From NCBI GenBank assembly GCA_964390725.1, contig CAYMIW010000052.1, forward strand, positions 1 to 16,671: DNA of 16,671 nt, written 5' to 3'. The notes below the pieces were generated by a model. That model was not told where the DNA came from. It was given only the letters and a program-made list of their open reading frames with translations, and did not search any database. The first letter of the stretch is position 1. Every line of letters starts with the position of its first letter. The position numbers were made by a program, and so were the translations under genes. This document shows, in pieces, positions 7,965 through 15,021 of this stretch. The stretch is from JAABTH01 sp964390725. Its GTDB lineage: Bacteria; Bacillota; Dethiobacteria; DTU022.

Positions 7965-8924
7965 CTATCCTTTCCCCATATATTTCTTTTCACTATTATA
8001 ACGCTTTATATAACTAAATAGTTTTTCCCCAAAAAATACTGGGTTGAGAAAACGAATATCCAGCAGTCTAATGCGGTTCCGTTTTAATTTACAAATAACA
8101 CTTAATATCTTTTTTAAGCCCAGTCGATATTTGAACACATCGACAACCTTGCCCCAGCCAGACAAGCTTAACACTTTAAACTGTTCTTTCGGTAATATAT
8201 CATGCAGATAATTATAGTAATTGATAAATACATTCAACCTGGTATCATAAATATGTTCATCAATGTTCATTGTAAGTGAACCCCTGCCCCTGGTGGCGCA
8301 GTAAATCACATTCTTATCAGCTGTAAATCGTTTCATATGGTAACCCAATCTGGCAGAGAACATTACATCGTTTGAAGCAATTACTTCATCAAATTGCAAG
8401 TTGTTTTTTAGTATAATTTCTCTGTTTATCAATTTACCAACAGGTGGGTTGTGAAAATATCTTAAAGCCATTTCCTGCTTCATATTTTTTATCGCAAGAA
8501 ACTCATCAATCAGTTTATTGTAGAAAAAATGCCGTTCTGCTGTTTGTCCTGAATCAAGAAAAACACTTGCCAGTTTGAAAAACACAACATCATAATTTGT
8601 TTCAAAATATTTCTCTACTATCGAATAAAACCCTGGGACAAAGTAATCATCAGCATCGGCAAATAAAACCCATTTACCTGTAGCTTTATCCAAGCCAATA
8701 TTTCTTGCAACACCGGCCCCTTTTTTTTCTGTATAATTATCAACAAATATTATTGAACTATTCTTTTCTGCTAAAGTAAGCTCTTTATATTTTTCACATT
8801 TATTATCACTTTGATCATCAACAACTATAACCTCTACTTCTTCCATTATTGGAATAGACTGAAGCAACTTATCCAATAAAACAGGATTGTTATAATGTGG
8901 AATAATTATACTTAATAATTTCAT
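7965..8924 (-). CDS. GT2 family glycosyltransferase, second of a tandem pair
   Basis: GT-A fold family GT2 glycosyltransferase (319 residues). SIIIPHYN (5-12), VVDDQSD (34-40), GAGVARNIGLDKATGKWVLF (69-88) and DADDY (90-94) form the nucleotide- and metal-binding half. ASNDVMFSARLGYH lies where the family carries its catalytic-base ED motif. It is an obvious paralogue of the next gene upstream (9001-9924), similar along its whole length. The ATG at 8924 follows an in-frame TAG and has no Shine-Dalgarno within normal range; the nearest GGAGG is about 40 bases upstream, which is unusual in this operon. A basic C-terminal region may touch the membrane. Donor and acceptor cannot be deduced. Confidence 0.88.
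   Translation of the reverse strand: MKLLSIIIPHYNNPVLLDKLLQSIPIMEEVEVIVVDDQSDNKCEKYKELTLAEKNSSIIFVDNYTEKKGAGVARNIGLDKATGKWVLFADADDYFVPGFYSIVEKYFETNYDVVFFKLASVFLDSGQTAERHFFYNKLIDEFLAIKNMKQEMALRYFHNPPVGKLINREIILKNNLQFDEVIASNDVMFSARLGYHMKRFTADKNVIYCATRGRGSLTMNIDEHIYDTRLNVFINYYNYLHDILPKEQFKVLSLSGWGKVVDVFKYRLGLKKILSVICKLKRNRIRLLDIRFLNPVFFGEKLFSYIKRYNSEKKYMGKG
8644..8704. repeat. 61-base segment nearly identical to 9650-9710 (copy 1)
   Basis: By eye, 58 of 61 bases match the corresponding part of the tandem paralogue, including an unbroken run of 38. It encodes the conserved region from the AxRNIG motif through DADDY. Flanking sequence on both sides is clearly diverged between the two genes. Confidence 0.75.
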
Positions 8925-8941
8925 CTAGTTATATTATGATC

Positions 8942-8955
8942 AAATAATATTATTT
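8942..8955. repeat. 14-base perfect AT-only palindrome in a spacer
   Basis: AAATAATATTATTT is its own reverse complement. It lies in the 76-base gap between the two tandem GT2 genes, between an unused GGAGG and the start codon of the downstream gene. It may be chance in such AT-rich DNA. Confidence 0.4.
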
Positions 8956-8982
8956 AACCAAACCTCCAATTGTTAATTACAG

Positions 8983-8991
8983 ATTATAACA
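8983..8991 (-). promoter_or_regulatory. Possible internal extended -10 promoter
   Basis: The minus strand reads TGTTATAAT, a consensus extended -10 (TGnTATAAT), just after the stop codon of the first tandem GT2 gene. No good -35 box lies 17 bases upstream, but extended -10 promoters can do without. It would drive the genes from 8.9 kb to the left edge. Confidence 0.3.
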
Positions 8992-9000
8992 CCAGGTCTC

Positions 9001-9924
9001 CTAAGTTCTTGAGATTTCTTCCTTAAGCACCTTTATTACTTTGAAAATGTTGATATCACTAAACTTAAATACTTTAACCTTATTTTTCCTGAATAACAGA
9101 TAAATTTGCATTAATTTCGCAAATGAATACCTGTTCCTTATTGCCCGTATTATATAATCCCTTCCACTAACGTTAACAAGGTTAAATTGATTCTTATCAA
9201 GCTTTTCTTTAAGATATTTATAATAGTCTATATATACAGATACTCTTATATCAAAATATTTTTCATCGTTTTTCTGAGTTAAAGATTCTGCACTACTTGT
9301 GACGCAATATATTGCTTCCTGTGATACATGGAATTTTTCCATGTGGTATCCTAATTTTGCTGAAAACATCATATCGTTAGCTACAATAATTTCATCAAAC
9401 AGGATCTTGTTTTTAAACAGGATATCTCTCCTGATCATTTTTGACCAGGGTGAAAATAATTTATATCTCAATTCTAATTCATCTTTTTGACCACCATTAT
9501 TTAAATAATTCAGCAATCGTTCTTCATAAGGTTTATATCTATCAGAAATTATCCCACTTCTCAAATCAATGCTTGTCGGTCTGAAGAAAATAACCTCATA
9601 ATCAGATTGAAAAAATGGTTTAATGGTTTCATAATAACCACTGATATAATAATCATCAGCATCGGCAAATAAAACCCATTTACCTGTTGCTTTATCCATA
9701 CCAATATTTCGACAGGCACCGGCTCCCTTATTGGAACTGTTGTTTGATAAAAACCTTACTAACCCAAATTCTTTTTGCAATGAATCATACTCAATTAAAC
9801 CTTCATTGCTGTTGTCATCGATTACCAGAACTTCTATATCATTCATTACAGGTATCGATTTTAACAGTTTTTGTAATAAATAAGGTGAATTGTAATGAGG
9901 TATGATTATGGATATATTTAACAA
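9001..9924 (-). CDS. GT2 family glycosyltransferase, first of a tandem pair
   Basis: GT-A fold family GT2 glycosyltransferase (307 residues from the chosen start). SIIIPHYN (5-12), VIDDNSN (34-40), GAGACRNIGMDKATGKWVLF (67-86) and DADDY (88-92) mark the donor-binding half; VANDMMFSAKLGYH lies at the catalytic-base region. It is a tandem paralogue of the gene that follows (7965-8924). The start is TTG at 9924: GAGGAG (9932-9937) lies seven bases upstream, and the resulting N-terminus lines up with that of the paralogue. A longer frame from TTG 9939 would begin inside this Shine-Dalgarno. The ribosome binding site overlaps the stop codon of the PP-loop gene, suggesting coupling. The donor sugar is unknown. 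Confidence 0.88.
   Translation of the reverse strand: MLNISIIIPHYNSPYLLQKLLKSIPVMNDIEVLVIDDNSNEGLIEYDSLQKEFGLVRFLSNNSSNKGAGACRNIGMDKATGKWVLFADADDYYISGYYETIKPFFQSDYEVIFFRPTSIDLRSGIISDRYKPYEERLLNYLNNGGQKDELELRYKLFSPWSKMIRRDILFKNKILFDEIIVANDMMFSAKLGYHMEKFHVSQEAIYCVTSSAESLTQKNDEKYFDIRVSVYIDYYKYLKEKLDKNQFNLVNVSGRDYIIRAIRNRYSFAKLMQIYLLFRKNKVKVFKFSDINIFKVIKVLKEEISRT
9650..9710. repeat. 61-base segment nearly identical to 8644-8704 (copy 2)
   Basis: Partner of the copy at 8644-8704, with three mismatches near one end. It lies in the same place in the other tandem GT2 gene and is in the same orientation. Confidence 0.75.
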
Positions 9925-9931
9925 GTTGTAA

Positions 9932-9937
9932 CTCCTC
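9932..9937 (-). promoter_or_regulatory. Ribosome binding site that fixes the TTG start of the first tandem GT2
   Basis: GAGGAG overlaps the TGA stop of the preceding PP-loop gene and lies seven bases before the TTG at 9924. Confidence 0.7.
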
Positions 9938-11219
9938 AATTAAACAACGAGTTTTTTATTTTAACAAGATATCTTTTTAACTCTTTTTTGTTAACTTTAT
10001 TTCTTACTTTTTTAGAAAACGAGTTATTCACCTTTGAAAAATCATATGCTATCATCCATTTAACCGAATCTGTAAAACTATTTTTAACTGTATTGTGCAT
10101 CATATTGTTTTTAATATCGTTCCATAGTGTTATCTCTATTTCAGAAAAGTACCATTCTTTTTTTATTTTATCTCTAATCCTATATAAGTCTGTTTCGGTT
10201 ACTTTAAAGCCATAACGGTTGGGATCAGCACCTTCTGAGATTAAGCCCATTATCGTTCTCGCACATTTTTCACAATTACAACAGTTATCACCTTTTTTTG
10301 AGGACCAACAAACTCTTAATTCAATTATATCTTGTTGTTGTGTTTTATAACTAATTATTTGATTTATCTTATCTTGCCTGGAATAATCATAACCTTCATG
10401 CTCTACAATAGTCTCACCAAATCGTACCATGTTATCGATATCTGGATCAGAGGCACAAGGTAATTTTTTGTTATCTTTTTTGCTTCTCGTTGACGGCATG
10501 TAAATTTTCCCATAACCATTTCGAATCGAAAGTGGCGCAGCGTGGCCAATAATCCCTATGCCATGTTGTACTCCATGCCACCAATTGTCATTTAATTTCT
10601 CTTTAAAATCACCGTTTAATGTTTGGTAATTTAAGAAAGATCTAAAATTTGATTTTATGAAAACGTGGTTTAAACCATATTTAGCAGCTGTGTTTTCTAC
10701 TAATTTCTTAATTTTTTGCCAACCTGCAACATGCTCATGCGATATATCAGAACCCCAAATAGTTAATAAATCGGGGTTTTCTTTCAATGTTCTTATAAGC
10801 GTTGAAGTAGAATCAACACCTCCACTGAAGAAGGTTGCTATTTTTGCTTTGCTTTCATATTTATAATCAACAACTTTTCCAGCAACAATAGTTCCTCTAA
10901 AAACAATTCCAGGATACATATCCTCGTAGCCTTTTTTTATATATTCGATACAGTTGAAAAAGTTTTTATCAATTTCATCAATGTATATTTCGGAATTGCT
11001 AATCCATGCGATAGGCAGTATGTTTGTTAATAACGGTATTACTGCAATCCCTGCCGGAGCGCTTATTATTTGCTGTTCATACTCGATAAATAGAGGTTGA
11101 TCCAGGTTAAAATACTTAATAATATCGCCTGTTACTTCATAAGAATAATCTATGCGGTTGTTTGATATTTTGATTTGATTAATTTTTACCTGATTGGTTA
11201 TGGTTGCCCGCCTCCTCAA
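9936..11219 (-). CDS. Uncharacterised PP-loop ATP-pyrophosphatase with QueC-type zinc site
   Basis: I do not recognise this as a named gene. A domain of about 125 residues of unknown fold comes first. Then ATFFSGGVDSTST (128-140) carries the SGGxDS PP-loop that binds ATP in enzymes activating a carboxylate or carbonyl as an adenylate. Near the C-terminus Cys304, Cys313, Cys316 and Cys319 form C-x8-C-x2-C-x2-C followed by ART, the zinc-site layout of QueC. About 100 lysine-rich residues end the protein (427 in all from TTG 11219). QueC itself is about 220-230 residues and lies with other queuosine genes, which are absent here. WbpG/PseA-type sugar amidotransferases share the PP-loop but have an N-terminal CxxC not present here. 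It lies among transferases and uronate-forming enzymes, so modification of an activated sugar is a reasonable inference. The start is uncertain: AGGAGG at 11211-11216 overlaps the TTG and points to an ATA at 11201. Confidence 0.8.
   Translation of the reverse strand: MRRRATITNQVKINQIKISNNRIDYSYEVTGDIIKYFNLDQPLFIEYEQQIISAPAGIAVIPLLTNILPIAWISNSEIYIDEIDKNFFNCIEYIKKGYEDMYPGIVFRGTIVAGKVVDYKYESKAKIATFFSGGVDSTSTLIRTLKENPDLLTIWGSDISHEHVAGWQKIKKLVENTAAKYGLNHVFIKSNFRSFLNYQTLNGDFKEKLNDNWWHGVQHGIGIIGHAAPLSIRNGYGKIYMPSTRSKKDNKKLPCASDPDIDNMVRFGETIVEHEGYDYSRQDKINQIISYKTQQQDIIELRVCWSSKKGDNCCNCEKCARTIMGLISEGADPNRYGFKVTETDLYRIRDKIKKEWYFSEIEITLWNDIKNNMMHNTVKNSFTDSVKWMIAYDFSKVNNSFSKKVRNKVNKKELKRYLVKIKNSLFN
11211..11216 (-). 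promoter_or_regulatory. Strong ribosome binding site whose downstream codon is ATA
   Basis: A perfect AGGAGG lies nine bases before ATA at 11199-11201. The only conventional in-frame start nearby is TTG at 11217-11219, which lies immediately upstream of this site and so cannot use it. No ATG, GTG or further TTG occurs in frame over the next several dozen codons. Confidence 0.6.
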
Positions 11220-11237
11220 AAATATGAAGAATTACAA

Positions 11238-12530
11238 CTACTTTAGGCTAGTTGTTTTTAAAGCATCATACTTTCTTTTTATCAAATCAGAATTACTAAA
11301 TACCAGCTCTATTTCAGATTCCACTTTATCAAATAATATAGCCTTATTTATATTAATATCACCTATGAAGCTATCTACAGCATCAATAAGCTCAGTACCG
11401 CTTAGCTCTTCTATGTCGTAAGTATATTTTTCCTGCCCCAACCTGACAAACAACTCTTTTGTTTTAAATTCATATGCTATCGGTAAAACCGGTACACCTA
11501 CATTCAATGATAATATAGACATATGAAGCCTTGTAGATATCACAAAATCATGTTTTATAATTTCATTCATTAACTGCTTCGGTGAATGATAGGAGTGATC
11601 AATTTTTATTGCCGCCCTATATTTTGCTGGAAGCATATTTAATATCTCCAGAGCAATCTTGGAATCATCTGTCCAGTATTCATCTATGCCTTGACATGTC
11701 GAGAGGAATGTAACTTTTGCACCATATTTATCAATTATATATATACATGATTCTTTAATTGCCTCTTTATAATTAATCATCCCGCAATCAACGCCAGCCT
11801 TTTCAAAATACCTCCAATATCTAACTGATATAGCAACTGATGGCTCAGCTAAATTTATAGTCGTTATTTTTACTTTATTAACAAGGCTTAAATCGGCCAA
11901 AGCAAAAGCAGCATCAGCTGTTATATAGATATTATCTTTTTTCACTCCAATGGAGATCAGGTTATTTTTAGACTGAGCATCTCTCAGCAATATTAAGAAT
12001 GACTTATTGAATATTTTTTTTAAAGATTCTCTATTTCTTTTCACTCTAAAAGGCCCTGCTGATTGAGTAAAAAACATTAAAGGTTTATTTAGTGCAATAG
12101 CAATATTTAATTCAAATATCCTTGATCTCAACGAATAATTTTCAACAAGGTAAGTACCACCTGTACTAATAACCAAATCTGCATCATCATATAGTATTAA
12201 AGATTCAAACACAGTTCGGGGTAATATTATTTTACATATTAAGTAATATTTATTTTTAAATAACCAGATACCTAGCTGAAACCTTAAATAGTTAAGTATT
12301 CTTATTATGTGCCTAATATATCTACTGGCACTGATTGCAAATAAATCATTATATATTAAACTACGAAATTCAAATTCTTTATATAAATGACCGGCAATCT
12401 CATGATGAGAATCAAATACAAATAATTCAATGTCCTTACCGAATGTTCTATGAAGTACCTTAATAATTCCCTGAAGAATTGCGGCATCGCCTGTATTCAA
12501 TGAGACCGTATTGGTAATAACAATTCTCAT
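11238..12530 (-). CDS. Polysaccharide pyruvyl transferase family protein, WcaK-like
   Basis: Member of the polysaccharide pyruvyl transferase family (PF04230; CsaB, WcaK, EpsO type; 430 residues). Characterised members use phosphoenolpyruvate to place a pyruvate ketal on a sugar; some related proteins act otherwise. Visible landmarks are NTGDAAILQG (12-21), STGGTYLVEN (122-131), TQSAGPF (155-161), the ADAAF element around Asp206 and the C-terminal ISTRLHMSILSLNVGVPVLP (331-350), where the STRLH histidine is strongly conserved. The ATG at 12530 has GGGAAGG about seven bases upstream. The gene before it encodes a WcaL-like GT4, and wcaK and wcaL are also neighbours in the E. coli colanic acid locus, although in the opposite order. 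Base composition is very AT-rich here. The family assignment is firm; pyruvylation is inferred. Confidence 0.85.
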   Translation of the reverse strand: MRIVITNTVSLNTGDAAILQGIIKVLHRTFGKDIELFVFDSHHEIAGHLYKEFEFRSLIYNDLFAISASRYIRHIIRILNYLRFQLGIWLFKNKYYLICKIILPRTVFESLILYDDADLVISTGGTYLVENYSLRSRIFELNIAIALNKPLMFFTQSAGPFRVKRNRESLKKIFNKSFLILLRDAQSKNNLISIGVKKDNIYITADAAFALADLSLVNKVKITTINLAEPSVAISVRYWRYFEKAGVDCGMINYKEAIKESCIYIIDKYGAKVTFLSTCQGIDEYWTDDSKIALEILNMLPAKYRAAIKIDHSYHSPKQLMNEIIKHDFVISTRLHMSILSLNVGVPVLPIAYEFKTKELFVRLGQEKYTYDIEELSGTELIDAVDSFIGDININKAILFDKVESEIELVFSNSDLIKRKYDALKTTSLK

Positions 12531-12557
12531 AAAAACGCCTTCCCAAAATACTTATTG

Positions 12558-13817
12558 TCATTTAAGGGTTTCAGAAGAACCTGTTAGCTGAATAAAAATA
12601 TTAATAAGTTTACAGTTTTGTTTTTCGTTGTTGTACTCAATTTCAATCAGCTTCCTTCCCTCAACAGACATTCTCTTATTCAGACCCATGTTGTTCATAA
12701 AATCAATAAGGCTTTTACTCAGAGCATCTGAATCCCTCTCAGGCACTAAATAACCTGTTACTTTATCTTTAACTAATTCTGGAATACCACTATGCTTTGT
12801 TGCAATAACGGGCAGCCCCATTGCCAAAGCTTCCATAAGCACTACAGGTATGCCCTCCTGGTCTCCATCTTTAGCTGTGATGCTCGGCATTATAAATAAA
12901 TCTGCATGATGCTTCAGTGTTTTAATCACATCATCCTGGTTTTTCTGACCCTCTAATATTATTTTATTAGACAATCCGCTTTGATTAATTAAATCGCTTA
13001 TTTGCTCCTTCAAAGGGCCATCGCCAATAATTCGATATTCAATATCTGGATTTATCTCTAAAGCTTTAATTACAGCTATTATTCCATACTCAATACCCTT
13101 TTTTTCTACCAATCGTGCGACAGATACTATACGCAGTTTATTTCCTTTAACAAAGGTTGGGGCGGAGAATGAAAACTTTTGAACGTCTACACCCATTCTA
13201 TGAACAATAATCCTATCTGAAGGACAGCCGAGTTGTATCAATTTATTTGCCCAATTATTACTAATGGGTAAAAACAGATCACCCTTTTTAAATAAGTTAT
13301 TATAAATATTTTCCCCTCTATTTTTTAAATAACTAGTTATATCATAACCGTGAAATACAGTTATAATTTTACCCTTTAGAACTCCAATATCCCTTAATTT
13401 AACCGCTAAGTCTCCGTTCACGCCAAAGTGACATAAAATAATATCATACGTGCAATTCCGCTTTAAAAGTAAGCTGTATACTTTATATAACAAACTTAAG
13501 CTTAATGCATCGATTCCATATTTAAACACGTTCAGGCTTTTAATAAGCATTACTCGATTGTTATTACTTATAACTAACAGCTTAACTGCTTCATATAGCC
13601 TTTTTAGCTTCTTTGCAGGCTTATGACAAGCCTCTTCGAGATAATAACACCGTTCTGGTAAATTATAAGCATCTATCTCTTTATGTGTTATACCGCTATT
13701 TCTACGCTTTGCTATTATTTCCACTTCAATGTTATTATTAATAAGCCCAGTTATCTGCGATAAGATAAATGTCTCAGATAGAGTGGGAAAAGTATTAACC
13801 ATGAAAGCAACTTTCAT
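12558..13817 (-). CDS. GT4 glycosyltransferase, WcaL-like
   Basis: Retaining GT-B glycosyltransferase of family GT4 (419 residues), cytoplasmic or membrane-associated. The N-terminal FPTLSETFILSQI (10-22) is the hallmark of the WcaL/AmsK group. CHFGVNGDLAVKL (129-141) and VFHGYDI (154-160) belong to the acceptor domain. The donor domain has HRMGVD (206-211), VARLVEKKG (233-241), IIGDGPL (263-269) and the E-x7-E element at Glu321 and Glu329 in QEGIPVVLMEAL. The ATG at 13817 has GGAG nine bases upstream. A 70-base gap with a small AT-rich hairpin separates it from the epimerase gene. WcaL is a galactosyltransferase of colanic acid; whether the same sugar is used here is unknown. Confidence 0.88.
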   Translation of the reverse strand: MKVAFMVNTFPTLSETFILSQITGLINNNIEVEIIAKRRNSGITHKEIDAYNLPERCYYLEEACHKPAKKLKRLYEAVKLLVISNNNRVMLIKSLNVFKYGIDALSLSLLYKVYSLLLKRNCTYDIILCHFGVNGDLAVKLRDIGVLKGKIITVFHGYDITSYLKNRGENIYNNLFKKGDLFLPISNNWANKLIQLGCPSDRIIVHRMGVDVQKFSFSAPTFVKGNKLRIVSVARLVEKKGIEYGIIAVIKALEINPDIEYRIIGDGPLKEQISDLINQSGLSNKIILEGQKNQDDVIKTLKHHADLFIMPSITAKDGDQEGIPVVLMEALAMGLPVIATKHSGIPELVKDKVTGYLVPERDSDALSKSLIDFMNNMGLNKRMSVEGRKLIEIEYNNEKQNCKLINIFIQLTGSSETLK

Positions 13818-13862
13818 TGTTTACAACTCCAAAGTATTTCGTTTCAGTTCAAATTAAATGAG

Positions 13863-13880
13863 TTTGATAAACATATCAAA
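13863..13880. other. Small AT-rich hairpin in an intergenic gap
   Basis: TTTGATA and TATCAAA form a perfect 7-base stem with a 4-base loop between the epimerase and WcaL-like genes. The stem is weak and is not followed by a T-run on the transcribed strand, so it is not a convincing terminator. It might be an RNA processing or stability element. Confidence 0.3.
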
Positions 13881-13887
13881 ACATTAT

Positions 13888-15021
13888 TTACCTCTGGTGA
13901 TTAGAAAAAATCCATTTCTTAGCAACATCAAAAATCTTCTCAGCTGCTTTACCATCGCCATAAGGATTAACTGCCCTGGCCATTATTTCGTATTCTGTGG
14001 TGTTATCCAATAATTCCTGCGTTAGCCTGTAAATGTCATTCTCATCTATTCCAGCTATCTTAACTGTTCCCGCTTCTACCGCTTCGGGTCGTTCAGTTTC
14101 CTTTCGCAGCACCAACACAGGTTTCCCCAGTGCAGGTGCTTCCTCCTGTATACCACCTGAATCGGTTAAAACCAGGTATGATCGAGCCATCAGGTTAGCA
14201 AAAGGGGCATAATCCAGGGGAGGAATTAAGTGTATTCTATCGACAGCACCCAGAAGTTTGTGAGCATCATCTTTAACCCTGGGGTTTAGGTGTACCGGGT
14301 AAATCAGTTCAGTATCCTGATTTTCTTCAATTATTTTCCGTGCTGCCCTAAAAATACCTTGCATGCCTGCACCCCAGTTTTCACGGCGGTGAGCGGTAAG
14401 CAATATCACTTTTTTATTCTGATAATCCAGGTTGTTTAAAAGAGGTAGCGGGAAAATATATTCCTCATCTACTACCATGTGCAAAGCATCAATTACCGTG
14501 TTACCGGTAACAAATATATCTTCCTTGCTCACCCCTTCGGCAATCAGGTTTTTTTCATTCCCTTTCGTTGGGGCAAAATGAAGCTTCGCCAGATTCCCGG
14601 TAATTTTGCGGTTCATTTCTTCGGGATAAGGTGAGTAATCATTACCGCTTCTCAGACCTGCCTCAACATGTCCAACTGGAATTTGCTGATAAAAAGCAGC
14701 TAATGCAGTGGCCATAGTTGTTGTTGTATCACCGTGCACTAAAATCAAATCAGGTTTAAGTTTAACAAGTATTTCTTCCATACCTGTCAATACTCTGGTA
14801 GTAATATCGGTTATAGTTTGCCTTTTGCTCATCAGGTTCAGGTCAAAATCTGGTTTAATGTTAAAAAGATCTAAAACCATATCTAACATTTCGCGGTGCT
14901 GTGCTGTTACGCAAACCCTTGTTTCAAAACCATCTTCTTCTAGCAGTCGTACAATAAGAGGGGCCATTTTAATCGCTTCAGGCCGGGTGCCAAATACGTT
15001 TAATATTCTTTTCTTCTTCAT
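13888..15021 (-). CDS. wecB: UDP-N-acetylglucosamine 2-epimerase (non-hydrolysing), WecB/MnaA
   Basis: Interconverts UDP-GlcNAc and UDP-ManNAc in the cytoplasm. The 377-residue length and full motif set match bacterial WecB/MnaA: GTRPEAIKMAPL (11-22), VHGDTTTT (95-102), GHVEAGLRS (118-126), YPEEMNR (132-138), HRRENWG (211-217) and DSGGIQEEAPALGKPVL (287-303). Asp98, Glu120, Glu134 and His211 correspond to residues implicated in catalysis in this family. Its start codon overlaps the stop of the WecC-like gene (ATGA), and AGGGG lies about eight bases upstream, so the two are translationally coupled. The pair makes UDP-ManNAcA. In a Gram-positive host UDP-ManNAc could also feed wall teichoic acid linkage-unit synthesis. 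Confidence 0.95.
   Translation of the reverse strand: MKKKRILNVFGTRPEAIKMAPLIVRLLEEDGFETRVCVTAQHREMLDMVLDLFNIKPDFDLNLMSKRQTITDITTRVLTGMEEILVKLKPDLILVHGDTTTTMATALAAFYQQIPVGHVEAGLRSGNDYSPYPEEMNRKITGNLAKLHFAPTKGNEKNLIAEGVSKEDIFVTGNTVIDALHMVVDEEYIFPLPLLNNLDYQNKKVILLTAHRRENWGAGMQGIFRAARKIIEENQDTELIYPVHLNPRVKDDAHKLLGAVDRIHLIPPLDYAPFANLMARSYLVLTDSGGIQEEAPALGKPVLVLRKETERPEAVEAGTVKIAGIDENDIYRLTQELLDNTTEYEIMARAVNPYGDGKAAEKIFDVAKKWIFSNHQR

Noticed and set aside
9936..11219. PP-loop protein as QueC itself, or as a WbpG/PseA sugar amidotransferase
   Set aside because: It is about twice QueC's length and has no queuosine neighbours; it lacks the N-terminal CxxC of WbpG/PseA, and no HisH/HisF-like partners are present.
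13863..13880. Hairpin after wecB as an intrinsic terminator splitting the operon
   Set aside because: The stem is 7 bases with a single G-C pair and has no T-run in the transcribed direction, so read-through is expected.
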